A stretch of 64,000 nt of DNA from Taibaiella lutea (GTDB taxonomy: Bacteria > Bacteroidota > Bacteroidia > Chitinophagales > Chitinophagaceae): positions 433,688 to 497,687 of the forward strand of contig NZ_VWSH01000003.1 in the NCBI RefSeq assembly GCF_008629695.1, read 5' to 3'. The stretch's first letter is position 1, and each line of letters starts with the position of its first letter. A program made the position numbers and the translations under genes. This document shows positions 8,308 to 17,360 of this stretch, piece by piece. Under the pieces are notes generated by a model. That model was given only the letters and a program-made list of their open reading frames with translations. It did not search any database and had not been told where the DNA came from.

Positions 8308-10191
8308 ATGAACAAGATAATCAACATAAATCTCGCCGGCAGATTGATACCTATCGATGAATCTGCTTATGACTTATTACGCGATTACCTGAATCGTATC
8401 AAATCATTTTTCTCAAGGGAAAAAGGCGGCGATGAAATCGTACGGGATATGGAAGACCGCATGGGCGAGCTTTTTCAGGACCAACTGAAAAAAGGTAAAC
8501 CCTGCATCATGGCCGAAGATATTGAACATATGATTGCCATTATGGGAAGCCCTGAACAGATTGAAAATGAGGCAGGTGAAGAAGAGCCTTCCAATAAAGA
8601 AAAGGAATCAAAACGTTCATCTCAACAAGAACACACCTTCTTTGACACAAAAGGTAAACGTTTGTCTCGTAGCGGGTCAGACAGTATGGTAGGGGGCGTT
8701 TGCGGCGGGCTGGCTTCTTATTTCAATATAGATCCGACTATAGTAAGGGTTGCGATGGTATTGATTACGCTGGCATGGGGAACAGGTCTTTTGGTTTACC
8801 TGCTCCTTTGGGCTGTTCTGCCTGAAACCTTTACACAGGCACCGTCTATTAAAAGAAGACTATATCGTGACCCAAGCCACAAAGTTGTTGGTGGCGTTTG
8901 TGCGGGAATAGCTGCTTATTCCAATGTTGATCCTATTATCCCGAGAATAATATTTGCAGCGCCCGTACTTGGAACCATATTCTTTAATGTTATAGATTCC
9001 AATACATTTCTTTTACCGGTTGTAACCGGAGGCATTCCGACACTGGCATTATTGTATATCATACTTTGGGCTTCACTCCCAAAGGCTGTCACTGTTGCAG
9101 AGAAGCTTGAGATGCGCGGTGAGAAAGTGGATATCCATAATCTGAATCAGGCGATGAAAGGCGAAGAAACTTTCAAAAATACAGGTAACCAAAGTTCAGG
9201 ACTTGCGAAGGCAATTTCAATCATTATAAAAATATTCGTTTTCTGCGTTCTGGGCTCCATCCTTTTGACTATTGGTGGCATAATAATTGCGGTCATTGTC
9301 GCTATGTTCGGCGTTGCAACTTCATCTTTCTTCTTATTTCCATTCAGCGGTTTGGTAACTGAAAATGAAACATACAGAACATTGCTTTGGATTTGCATTA
9401 TCATAGCCTTGATTGTTCCGTTTATAGGCATTATCCGGTTACTTGTAAGGGTAATTACCGGAAGAAAAAGCAGTACTTCAAGAAGATGGATCAGTGTTGT
9501 ACTATCTTTCTTATTTGGAATAGCAATTTTCGGCCTTTTCTGGATTGGCGCAACGATTGCTTCTGATTTTAAATCGGATTATACAAAAACTGTTGAGCTG
9601 CCAATGGTTCAACCTCAAAGCGACACCTTGATAGTGAGGCAAATGATGATTGATGATAACGGTACCATAGGCGACCATGACTGGGATAATGAATTTTCAG
9701 GAAGATGGGACCATGGCGATGATGCCATCCGTTTCAAAGATGATTCCACTATTGCAATCGGAAACATGAACCTCCATTTTACCAATAGCCTTGACAGTAA
9801 TTTCCACCTGTTTATCCAAAAAAGTTCACAAGGGAAAAACAGCAGCAGGGCACAACACCTGGCAGAATCGCTTGACTTTAATTTCCGTCAGGAAGGAAAT
9901 GTGCTGATACTTCCGAACGATTTCAATTTACCCAAAGGTCAGCCGTTCAGGGGTCAGAAAATAAGCATAGAAGTTCAGATTCCGAAAGGAAAAGTATTTA
10001 AAACAGAAGGTATTAATGATGATTTTTACACTAACAGGGTTTTCAGAATCAGAAGAAATAGTTTTAGCTATCATTCAGAAGATATGCCGAACTGGGACAA
10101 TGACGTGTTTTATAAAATGGACAAAGACGGCCCGGTTTCCTTAGAACCCAAAACAAAGGACAGTTCTGATACAGATGAGAATAATGATTAG
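8308..10191 (+). CDS. Envelope protein with two PspC domains
   Basis: The 627-residue membrane protein has an N-terminal cytoplasmic helical domain (1-95). Two consecutive PspC domains follow: the first about 115-173 (MVGGVCGGLASYFNIDPTIV), the second about 184-265 (VVGGVCAGIAAYSNVDPIIP). More membrane helices lie near 298-335, 350-378 and 397-415. The C-terminus (about 425-627) is a soluble, Asp-rich region with a likely beta structure. PspC is known from phage-shock envelope stress control, where it senses membrane damage. Here the neighbour is a PadR regulator rather than PspF. Domain duplication is clear; the signal sensed is unknown. Confidence 0.9.
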   Translation: MNKIININLAGRLIPIDESAYDLLRDYLNRIKSFFSREKGGDEIVRDMEDRMGELFQDQLKKGKPCIMAEDIEHMIAIMGSPEQIENEAGEEEPSNKEKESKRSSQQEHTFFDTKGKRLSRSGSDSMVGGVCGGLASYFNIDPTIVRVAMVLITLAWGTGLLVYLLLWAVLPETFTQAPSIKRRLYRDPSHKVVGGVCAGIAAYSNVDPIIPRIIFAAPVLGTIFFNVIDSNTFLLPVVTGGIPTLALLYIILWASLPKAVTVAEKLEMRGEKVDIHNLNQAMKGEETFKNTGNQSSGLAKAISIIIKIFVFCVLGSILLTIGGIIIAVIVAMFGVATSSFFLFPFSGLVTENETYRTLLWICIIIALIVPFIGIIRLLVRVITGRKSSTSRRWISVVLSFLFGIAIFGLFWIGATIASDFKSDYTKTVELPMVQPQSDTLIVRQMMIDDNGTIGDHDWDNEFSGRWDHGDDAIRFKDDSTIAIGNMNLHFTNSLDSNFHLFIQKSSQGKNSSRAQHLAESLDFNFRQEGNVLILPNDFNLPKGQPFRGQKISIEVQIPKGKVFKTEGINDDFYTNRVFRIRRNSFSYHSEDMPNWDNDVFYKMDKDGPVSLEPKTKDSSDTDENND

Positions 10192-10244
10192 ATACTTACA
10201 AAGATTTTTTACGTCTGATGCTATGTAGTAGTAGTTTTCAACAC

Positions 10245-10272
10245 AAAGGGGTGCATTCTTGCACTCCTTTTT
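10245..10272 (+). terminator. Terminator after the padR-pspC operon
   Basis: Hairpin AAAGGGGTGCA-TTCT-TGCACTCCTTT with one G:T pair, followed by T residues, 53 bases after the PspC gene stop. Confidence 0.85.
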
Positions 10273-10345
10273 AAATAAATTTAAATTCAAAACTCAAAAC
10301 AATAAGGTTACATTCAATTAACTATATTTGGAAGAAAGAAATTTT

Positions 10346-10774
10346 ATGAGAAATATAGCCGCTACTCTTTTGGTTCTAATTTGTATCCAATTTACACTAA
10401 ATGCTCAAAGCCAGGATGAACAAAGCATCAGAAATATTCTGGCTAAACAGTCTGCTGCATGGAACGAGGGTAATATTGAAGGGTTCATGAAAGGTTATTG
10501 GGAAAATGACTCATTGATGTTTATAGGTAAAAAAGGGCTGACTTACGGCTGGAAAAACACCTTAAATAATTATAAAAAAAGCTATCCCGACGCAAGGGCT
10601 ATGGGACAGCTAACTTTTACTATTATAAAGCTGAAACCTTTATCCAATCAATACCAGGAAGTAATTGGGAAATGGCACTTAAAAAGAGATGATGGTAATC
10701 TGGAAGGTCATTTCACGCTGTTGTTTCAGAAGATAAAAAATAATTGGTTTATTGTAATGGATCATAGTAGTTAG
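10346..10774 (+). CDS. Secreted NTF2-like (SnoaL/DUF4440-type) protein
   Basis: The 142-residue protein has a signal peptide (MRNIAATLLVLICIQFTLNAQ) and a single alpha/beta-cone domain. The pattern IRNILAKQSAAWNEGNIEGFMKGYWENDSLMFIG followed by a Trp-rich C-terminus (VIGKWHLKRDDGNLEGHFTLLFQKI, NNWFIVMDHSS) is typical of the DUF4440/SnoaL-like group. The fold can bind small ligands or act as an enzyme; no function can be assigned. ATG at 10346 puts the signal peptide at the N-terminus, while a TTG at 10328 would add six polar residues. It is monocistronic, between two terminators. Confidence 0.8.
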   Translation: MRNIAATLLVLICIQFTLNAQSQDEQSIRNILAKQSAAWNEGNIEGFMKGYWENDSLMFIGKKGLTYGWKNTLNNYKKSYPDARAMGQLTFTIIKLKPLSNQYQEVIGKWHLKRDDGNLEGHFTLLFQKIKNNWFIVMDHSS

Positions 10775-10860
10775 AAGTACGTAAGTGTTGTTTTTACCGG
10801 ATAGGAAATGGTAAATAACTCAGAGAAATGTTGATTATTAAACAGCAATATCAGGAATAG

Positions 10861-10900
10861 ATAAATAGCGTAGGACAAAACCTGCGCTATTTATTTTTGT
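10861..10900 (+). terminator. Terminator after the NTF2-like gene
   Basis: 14-bp stem with one G:T pair (10861-10874 with 10881-10894, loop ACAAAA) followed by a T-run. It closes the 10346-10774 transcript. Confidence 0.85.
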
Positions 10901-10980
10901 ATTATCTATACTTTCAAAATATCAGGATATTCAGATTCTCATTTTTTAATTTTATTTTGCCATTGTAAAACATACGAAAG

Positions 10981-11550
10981 ATGCTTACAGTAAGCCCTGA
11001 AATTGAATTGAGAAATTATCGTGAGGAAAATGCAGAAGAGTTATTTGCACTTATTGAAGCCAATCGTCCTTATTTAAGACCCTGGCTTACATGGATTGAC
11101 AGAACACAAAAAGTAGAGCATTCATTAGATTTTATCCATTCCGGCCTTCAGGATCAGCATGATCAGAAAAGCTTATTTCTTGGTATTTTTAAGAATGAAA
11201 AACTTATTGGCGGTATTGGCATGCATGATTGGAACCATACGGTGAGAAGGGCTGAAATCGGATACTGGCTTGCTAAAGAGGAGACAGGCAAAGGTATTTT
11301 ACATCAATGTGCGACAACCTTTATTACATTTCTCTTCGAGAAATTACAATTGAATAAAATAACACTTCATTACTTTCCTGCAAATGAAAAAAGCGCTGCT
11401 GTTGCAAAGCGTCTTGGATTTAAAGTAGAAGGTTGGTTACGTGAGCAAATTGTATTCAACGGACAATTACAGGATATAATCGTTAATGGATTATTGCGTA
11501 AAGAATGGCAACAATCCATTAATAATAAAGATATTATCGGTGTAAAATAA
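10981..11550 (+). CDS. GNAT family N-acetyltransferase, RimJ/RimL type
   Basis: This 189-residue protein follows the RimL/YdaF pattern. It has an N-terminal strand-helix unit (LTVSPEIELRNYREENAEELFALIEANR), the WLTWID motif, then GGIGMHDWNHTVRRAEIGYWLAKEETGKGI, where the acetyl-CoA loop lies. Motif B includes NEKSAAVAKRLGFKVEG. Proteins of this group acetylate protein N-termini, ribosomal proteins or small amines, and the substrate cannot be predicted. The stop overlaps the stop region of the convergent PorZ-like gene by 17 bases. Confidence 0.9.
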   Translation: MLTVSPEIELRNYREENAEELFALIEANRPYLRPWLTWIDRTQKVEHSLDFIHSGLQDQHDQKSLFLGIFKNEKLIGGIGMHDWNHTVRRAEIGYWLAKEETGKGILHQCATTFITFLFEKLQLNKITLHYFPANEKSAAVAKRLGFKVEGWLREQIVFNGQLQDIIVNGLLRKEWQQSINNKDIIGVK

Positions 11551-13864
11551 ATTTTCCGGTTATTTTCTGTGTCCCGTCTTTATTTACGCCAAATACAAGA
11601 TAGACACCACTTTGAGCTTTACGGCCGGTATAGTCCATTCCATCCCATACGGCTTGTCCGCCATTTGCTTTTGTCCGGTAAATTAACTGACCGGAGATAT
11701 CTGTAATTCTTACATCGGAATTTTCTGCGAAACCGCGGATTGCTATCATTCCAGTGTAATTAGAAGGTACAGGATTCGGATAAATGTATAGTTCATCTGC
11801 ATTGGTAGCTCCACCTTCCGTTGCAATACTTCTGTAAGCAATAAGGCCTTTATCGGTAGATATATAAACATCACCTTTGACCGGGTCAATATTTATCCTC
11901 TCAATATTATTTGATGGCAACGGACTGTTATCTTGCGTAAAACGGAAAATCGTTTTTTCCGCATCATCTGAAACCAACCATATACCATTTGTTGTGCCTA
12001 CCCATTTGCGGTTAGCACCATCAACAGCCAATGCTTTTACATATTGGCCCTGAAATAAATAACCCGCAAAAGAATCGGCCTTTAATACTTTCAGATCGCC
12101 CTGGCAAATAGTCGGATCCAGTACATCTGTACCCGTACAGGAAATAATGCCTATACCATTGGCCGTTCCAACCCAGATAGCACCATCTTTATCTTTGGCA
12201 ATACTCAATGTATTATTATCGGGAAGATTTCCTGCACCAGCTCCGGCTTTAAAAATTCTGTAATTATCATCCGAGGTATTGTCAATAGTTCCGTTATCAT
12301 TATAAACAACAACACCACCACTGTTTGGGGCAATAAACCATTTTTGGCCATAATCATCAACAATTACATCTGCAGCCGTATGACCGGAATTTCCAACGAT
12401 GGAATTCATTTTATACCAATTGCCGTCTGCTGTTTTTACAACCAACTCCTGTGCACCTCCATAATTGGTCATCCAAAGATTACCACTTTCATCAAGCGCC
12501 ATCCCGGAAACAAGAATAGTGAGGTTGGGCGTTGTTTGTTGCGGAGAAAAGTATTCTTGTCCCCTGTATGTAGTAATTGTGTTATCGGGATCTAATTCAT
12601 ATAACCCACCTGTATAAGAAGCAGCATAGAATTTTCCTGTAGCATTATCTTTTAATACTCTTATAAAATCCTGAAACCAAGCATCATTACTGACAAAACC
12701 GAAATGATCCCAGTGCTCATTAGTGAAATGAGAGAAGTTGGCTCTGTTTTTCAGAGGTACCCAACCTACACTTTTTGCCCCATGCGCCACCCAAAAATCA
12801 CCATTATAAGCCGTCACGTCATAAGCTCCTGAAGTAATCGGACCTACAGGAATATATGCCTCCGATTCGGTTGCCGAAATCCGCTTTCTTAAACCATGTG
12901 AATTGGTAAAAACGTACCTCCCGGCATCGCCATACCATATATCTCCATTACCTAATGCTATAATTTGTGTTGGATAAACAGAAAAGAAAGAATCTACAAG
13001 TGTTCCATCTTCTTTTCTGTGGATACCATAGCCTTCATCATGTGTATCCGTTTTTGAAGCTGCAATCCATATACCGTCTTCTGATGCATCCAGATGCGTA
13101 ATCGGATAAGCGGCTTCATACTTAAAGATCATTGCATTTGAACTATTCATCTCAAACAAGCTATCAGACGCAGCTGCATATATCTGATGATTGCTGCCCG
13201 TTAAATAACTATAAATATTATCGTTAAGCTTTGTCCATGTAAGATAATTCTGGATGAAAGGATTCTCCTTATTAGTCTTAAATAAACCTACACTGGTGGC
13301 AGCATACAAATCATTGTTGTCAATTACCGTAGCATAAACCGATGCTGCAAGCGTACTGTCATAAAAAACAACAGTTTCTTTGATTTCTTCTTTGTTCAGA
13401 TTCAGGATAATAAGCCCGATTCCCGTACTTAAATAAGCTTCTCCCTCTGCTGCTGTAATATTATAGACAGTTTTATCTCCACTGCCTTGCGATAATTTTA
13501 TAGCAGGAATATTGGTAAAACTACCATCCTTGAATAAATCAATATTACTATTTGTATATGCAAGAATGGTTTTTGTGGTTAACGGATCATAGCCAACGCA
13601 ACTGAGGCCAATATCGTGCATTCCGTTTTCCTTGGCATAACTTGTAAGCGAACCGTCATTACGATCATAAGTAAAGAAACCGGAATTCGTTGAACAATAA
13701 AAAATAGTTCCGTCAGTAGCAATACTGTTTACTTCGCTGTATGGAAGATAGGAACGCCACTGTCCAACGGCAGGGCCTCCGGGTTGTGCGTAAGATAAAG
13801 ATATATTTAAAGCAACTAAAGCCGCCGCTGATAAGATAGTCCTGATAATATTTGTTTTGCTCAT
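11534..13864 (-). CDS. porZ: PorZ-like type IX secretion protein (two-component-regulator-type beta-propellers plus CTD)
   Basis: This 776-residue protein has a signal peptide (ending LSYAQ), then repeated beta-propeller blades. The first follows the PorZ pattern (QWRSYLPYSEVNSIATDGTIFYCSTNSGFF, then NGMHDIGLSCVGYDP and LAYTNSNIDLF). Later blades include ALDESGNLWMTNYGG and KDKDGAIWVGTANGIGI. The C-terminal domain (about 695-776, from LYIYPNPVPSNYTGMIAIRG) is a T9SS sorting domain that ends in KITGKFILHR. PorZ is known as a surface component of the T9SS attachment complex in Porphyromonas, where it helps supply the lipopolysaccharide anchor to cargo. No other T9SS gene is beside it. A generic propeller protein is the alternative. 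Confidence 0.75.
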   Translation of the reverse strand: MSKTNIIRTILSAAALVALNISLSYAQPGGPAVGQWRSYLPYSEVNSIATDGTIFYCSTNSGFFTYDRNDGSLTSYAKENGMHDIGLSCVGYDPLTTKTILAYTNSNIDLFKDGSFTNIPAIKLSQGSGDKTVYNITAAEGEAYLSTGIGLIILNLNKEEIKETVVFYDSTLAASVYATVIDNNDLYAATSVGLFKTNKENPFIQNYLTWTKLNDNIYSYLTGSNHQIYAAASDSLFEMNSSNAMIFKYEAAYPITHLDASEDGIWIAASKTDTHDEGYGIHRKEDGTLVDSFFSVYPTQIIALGNGDIWYGDAGRYVFTNSHGLRKRISATESEAYIPVGPITSGAYDVTAYNGDFWVAHGAKSVGWVPLKNRANFSHFTNEHWDHFGFVSNDAWFQDFIRVLKDNATGKFYAASYTGGLYELDPDNTITTYRGQEYFSPQQTTPNLTILVSGMALDESGNLWMTNYGGAQELVVKTADGNWYKMNSIVGNSGHTAADVIVDDYGQKWFIAPNSGGVVVYNDNGTIDNTSDDNYRIFKAGAGAGNLPDNNTLSIAKDKDGAIWVGTANGIGIISCTGTDVLDPTICQGDLKVLKADSFAGYLFQGQYVKALAVDGANRKWVGTTNGIWLVSDDAEKTIFRFTQDNSPLPSNNIERINIDPVKGDVYISTDKGLIAYRSIATEGGATNADELYIYPNPVPSNYTGMIAIRGFAENSDVRITDISGQLIYRTKANGGQAVWDGMDYTGRKAQSGVYLVFGVNKDGTQKITGKFILHR

Positions 13865-13938
13865 ACTTACATCAAAAGTAGGATAAAAACGTGGTTTTAG
13901 GGTAGATTATTGCGTTGATTCATTTTTGTTTCAGATAT

Positions 13939-13973
13939 AAAAAATCCCGTAACTCATGTAAGAATTACGGGAT
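13939..13973 (-). terminator. Terminator after the pseudouridine synthase gene
   Basis: Perfect 9-bp arms ATCCCGTAA (13944-13952) and TTACGGGAT (13965-13973), followed on the minus strand by a run of T. It lies between the rluB-like stop and the PorZ-like start. Confidence 0.85.
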
Positions 13974-14014
13974 AATATTTTAAAAATATTCCTTCTTATG
14001 TGAAGACAATTTTA

Positions 14015-15943
14015 CTAATGCATGTGCTTTAGGTTAATTACCTCTTGTTTTGTAAGCAAGCGCCATTTACCACGCATAATGTTTTTCTTGGTTAAACCCG
14101 CGTAGGAAACCCTATCCAGTTTTTCCACAACATACCCCAATGATTCAAAAATACGACGTACAATACGGTTTTTACCACTGTGGATTTCAAGCCCGATTTC
14201 ATTTTTACTTTCAAGATACTCTAACTGGTCTACAGGTGCCGGCCCATCTTCCAGAATCACGCCTTTTTTTATTTTTTCAAAATCCTCTTTAGATAAATTC
14301 TTATCCAATGTAGCCTTGTAAACCTTTTTAATATTGTGTTTTGGATGAGATAATTTCTGCGTCAGTTCACCATCATTCGTTAGCAACAAAAGGCCGGTTG
14401 TATTTCTGTCCAGGCGGCCAACGGGAAATACTCTTTCATCAATCACATTTTCAACCATTTCCATTACAGTACGACGGCCTTTCGGATCATCAGTAGTAGT
14501 AATGAAACCTTTCGGCTTGTTCATCAGTATATAAATCAGGTTCTTCTGCACCTTGAGTTTCTGACCGTTTAAAAGAATTTCATCTTCGGTTGTTACTTTA
14601 TGGCCGGGTTCAATAACCAATTCTCCGTTGACAGTAACTTTTCCTTCTTTGATAAGTGTAACGGCATCACGACGGCTGCAAACATCACAATGAGCAATGA
14701 ATTTATTCAATGGCATCAATTGATCATCAATTTCCTTGCCTTCTATTTTTTCTGCTTTTTTGCCACCCTTTGCAGTATATGCTTTTTCATGTTCGTTTTC
14801 ATCATCAAATTGTTTGATGAAACGGCTTGTATCTGTATGTTTGCGACGCTCTCTTTTTTCTGCCTGATATTCATCTTCCGATTTTCTTTCCTTTGGCTTG
14901 ATATCACTTCTGCCCCAGACTTTTTCGACCGGAGCCTCGTCCCACTTTCCGTCAACCTCTTTGCTGAAAGTTACTTCTTCCTGTTGTTCCTTTTGCGCAC
15001 GCCTTTCAGCTTGTTTCTTTTTTGATGCTGCTAACTCTTCATCATCCAGATTACCGAAGGCATTAGCATACCTGTTTGGTTTTTTTTCTTCCTCGTTTTT
15101 ATCTTTTCCAAAAGGCTTTTTGAAAGATTTGTTATCATCTTTATCAAATGACTTTTTAAACGGGCGGTCTTCACCATTTCCAAACGATTTTTTAAAAGGC
15201 CTGTCGCCATCCTTATCAAATGATTTCCTGAACGGACGTTCTTCATCATTACCAAATGATTTCCTTGGCCTGTCGCCATCTTTATCAAAAGACTTTTTAA
15301 ACGGACGGTCTTCACTATTTCCAAACGATTTTCTAAAAGGTTTGTCGCCATCCTTATCAAATGATTTCCTGAATGGACGTTCTTCGTCATTACCAAATGA
15401 TTTCCTTGGCCTGTCGTCATTTTTATCAAATGATTTTTTAAACGGACGATCTTCGCTATTTCCAAACGATTTTTTAAAAGGTTTGTCGCCATCTTTATTA
15501 AATGGCTTTTTAAATGGGCGATCTTCGCTATTTCCAAACGATTTCCTCGGTCTGTCACCGTCTTTATCAAATGACTTTTTGAACGGACGATCTTCGTTTT
15601 TGTCAAATGATTTTCTTGGTCTGTCACCATCTTTATCAAAAGATTTTTTGAATGGACGGTCCTCAGTATTGTTATATGATTTCTTGAAAGGTCTGTCACC
15701 ATCTTTATCAAATGGCTTCTTAAACGGACGATCTTCATTAGCACCAAATGGCTTTTTGAAAGGTCGTTCCCCATCTTTATTAAATGGTTTCTTGAAAGGT
15801 GGTTTATCTTCCTTATTTCCAAACGATTTGCGGAAAGGTTTTTCCTCTTTATTGTCAAATGATTTGCGGAAAGGTTTTTCTTCTTTGCTTCCGAAAGGCT
15901 TTCTGTCGGAACGATTGTCGTTATGGAACGGTTTTTTGTTCAT
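14015..15943 (-). CDS. RsuA/RluB family rRNA pseudouridine synthase with a long basic repeat extension
   Basis: The C-terminal 233 residues form a complete pseudouridine synthase. An S4 RNA-binding domain (LNKFIAHCDVCSRRDAVTLIKEGKVTVNG, about 413-460) precedes a catalytic core with the active Asp in GRLDRNTTGLLLLTNDG and a later HSGKNRIVRRIFESLGY segment. This is the RluB/RsuA/RluE family that modifies 23S or 16S rRNA. Residues 1 to about 300 are a disordered repeat of the type RPFKKSFDKDGD, and about 300-410 are charged linker. E. coli relatives are around 230-290 residues, so more than half of this protein is extension. It lies 56 bases downstream of rlmN, another 23S modification enzyme. 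Confidence 0.9.
   Translation of the reverse strand: MNKKPFHNDNRSDRKPFGSKEEKPFRKSFDNKEEKPFRKSFGNKEDKPPFKKPFNKDGERPFKKPFGANEDRPFKKPFDKDGDRPFKKSYNNTEDRPFKKSFDKDGDRPRKSFDKNEDRPFKKSFDKDGDRPRKSFGNSEDRPFKKPFNKDGDKPFKKSFGNSEDRPFKKSFDKNDDRPRKSFGNDEERPFRKSFDKDGDKPFRKSFGNSEDRPFKKSFDKDGDRPRKSFGNDEERPFRKSFDKDGDRPFKKSFGNGEDRPFKKSFDKDDNKSFKKPFGKDKNEEEKKPNRYANAFGNLDDEELAASKKKQAERRAQKEQQEEVTFSKEVDGKWDEAPVEKVWGRSDIKPKERKSEDEYQAEKRERRKHTDTSRFIKQFDDENEHEKAYTAKGGKKAEKIEGKEIDDQLMPLNKFIAHCDVCSRRDAVTLIKEGKVTVNGELVIEPGHKVTTEDEILLNGQKLKVQKNLIYILMNKPKGFITTTDDPKGRRTVMEMVENVIDERVFPVGRLDRNTTGLLLLTNDGELTQKLSHPKHNIKKVYKATLDKNLSKEDFEKIKKGVILEDGPAPVDQLEYLESKNEIGLEIHSGKNRIVRRIFESLGYVVEKLDRVSYAGLTKKNIMRGKWRLLTKQEVINLKHMH
15080..15900 (-). 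repeat. In-frame tandem repeat coding for Arg/Lys-Pro-Phe and Asp-Gly/Asn units
   Basis: About twenty degenerate units of 36-48 bases lie inside the pseudouridine synthase gene. Two alternating unit types encode RPFKKSFDKDGD and RP(FK)RKSFGNSED. Unit boundaries always keep the frame, and the repeats differ mostly at third positions, which indicates old duplications kept under protein-level selection. The region is not a CRISPR array because there are no unique spacers of constant length. Confidence 0.85.
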
Positions 15944-15999
15944 TGTATGAAAATGATAAATTGTATAAAATGTAAAAACAACAGGAATTATTGAATAGT

Positions 16000-17064
16000 T
16001 TATTGGGCAATAATGGCACCGGGCAATTCATTACGATCAATATTTGCAAGTTGTCCGCATGCTGCATCGATGTCCTTGCCACGGCTGCGACGCAGGCGTG
16101 CGTTTACACGCTTGGAAGCAAGGTATCCCATAAACTTATCGGTGACGCTTTCATCAGGTTTTGAAAAATCAGCTTCATCAATGGCATTATATTCAATAAT
16201 ATTTACCAGGTCGGCCGGTATCTGCCGATAAACTTTTACAAGTTCGTCGGCATCCTGGATACTGTCATTAAAATCTTTGAAAAGAATGTATTCCAGTGTG
16301 ATTTCATTACCTGTTTTCTGATAAAAATAGTTCAATGATTCAATCAATGTTTTTAAATCGTTGCTTTCATTGATCGGCATGATTTCATTGCGTTTCTTAT
16401 CGTTTGCCGCATGTAAAGACAAGGCCAGTTTGAATTTTACTCCGTCGTCTCCCAATTGTTTTATCATCTTGGAAACGCCGGCAGTAGAAACCGTGATACG
16501 ACGCGGGCTCATGCCCAAGCCATCAGGAGAAGTAATGCGCTCAATAGCTTTCAATACATTTTTATAATTCAGCAAAGGCTCGCCCATGCCCATAAAAACG
16601 ATATTGCTCAGATGACGGTTGAAGTGTTTCTCCGCTTGTTGATTAATCAAGGTTACTTCATCAACTATTTCATCGAATTCAAGGTTACGCATGCGCTTCA
16701 GGTAACCCGTGGCACAAAATTTGCAACTAAGGCTACAGCCCACTTGCGAGGAAACACAAGCTGTTATTCTTTTTTCGGTAGGAATAAGAACACCTTCGAT
16801 AAATCGTTCGTCGTGAAGTTTTAAACGGCTTTTAATAGTGCCGTCATTGCTGAATTGGCTATGGTCGATAGTAACTTTAGGAATGACAAAGGCAGATTGC
16901 AGTTTTTCGCGCAAAGCCTTGGAGAGATTACTCATCTCGTCGATAGAGGAGACATGCTTTTTCCAAATCCAATCATGAATTTGTGCAGCCCTGAATTTTG
17001 GTTCTCCCCATTCTTTCAATGTTTCTTCTATTTCCGCAAGAGGAGTGTGTCGCAGATTTTTCAT
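16000..17064 (-). CDS. rlmN: Dual-specificity RNA methyltransferase RlmN (23S rRNA A2503 and tRNA A37 C2-methylation)
   Basis: The 354-residue radical-SAM enzyme shows the CX3CX2C cluster motif at C110-C114-C117 (VGCSLSCKFCATG), the SAM-binding MGMGEPLLNY motif, and the catalytic C-terminal cysteine (C336 in DIDAACGQLAN). Start 17064 (MKNLRHTPLAEIEETLKEWG) matches the family N-terminus. The open frame continues to 17205, but that would add 47 unlike residues and read through the predicted -7 box at 17088-17095. It stands upstream of the pseudouridine synthase on the same strand, giving an rRNA-modification pair. Confidence 0.96.
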   Translation of the reverse strand: MKNLRHTPLAEIEETLKEWGEPKFRAAQIHDWIWKKHVSSIDEMSNLSKALREKLQSAFVIPKVTIDHSQFSNDGTIKSRLKLHDERFIEGVLIPTEKRITACVSSQVGCSLSCKFCATGYLKRMRNLEFDEIVDEVTLINQQAEKHFNRHLSNIVFMGMGEPLLNYKNVLKAIERITSPDGLGMSPRRITVSTAGVSKMIKQLGDDGVKFKLALSLHAANDKKRNEIMPINESNDLKTLIESLNYFYQKTGNEITLEYILFKDFNDSIQDADELVKVYRQIPADLVNIIEYNAIDEADFSKPDESVTDKFMGYLASKRVNARLRRSRGKDIDAACGQLANIDRNELPGAIIAQ

Positions 17065-17087
17065 CTGTGAAAATTTTAAATGAGCAG

Positions 17088-17095
17088 CAAAGGTA
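17088..17095 (-). promoter_or_regulatory. Possible -7 element of the rlmN promoter
   Basis: TACCTTTG on the minus strand fits TAnnTTTG and lies 24 bases before the chosen rlmN ATG. No good TTTG was seen 19-21 bases upstream, so this is a half-supported promoter. Confidence 0.4.
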
Positions 17096-17360
17096 CAATA
17101 AATAATGCTGTATTTCCTTTTTCTGTTATAGATGATGCTGAATACGCAATAAGACACTTGTTTTACTTTTAAAAATACTTTATCTTTATTTTGAAAATGA
17201 ATCATTTTCTATATATATTTGTCTTGTCAAGCAAGTCTGCAAGGGTAGATTTTGATTCTTATCAAAGTCTAAAGACGTTATTTTAATATTGAATATTATC
17301 CGGATAAGCATATCCGGTTTTGTGAATCTTTTTTCTGACTTTTTACACCCCTTTAGTCGA

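Noticed and set aside
15080-15900. Repeats that look like a CRISPR array at a glance
   Set aside because: Units are in frame, degenerate and without unique spacers, and they code for protein. No cas gene is present.
14898-15950. A 350-codon open frame on the plus strand with SLSNDFLNGRSS repeats
   Set aside because: It is the antisense shadow of the repeat tail of the pseudouridine synthase; the repeat forbids stops in this frame. The sense protein has a real enzyme domain.
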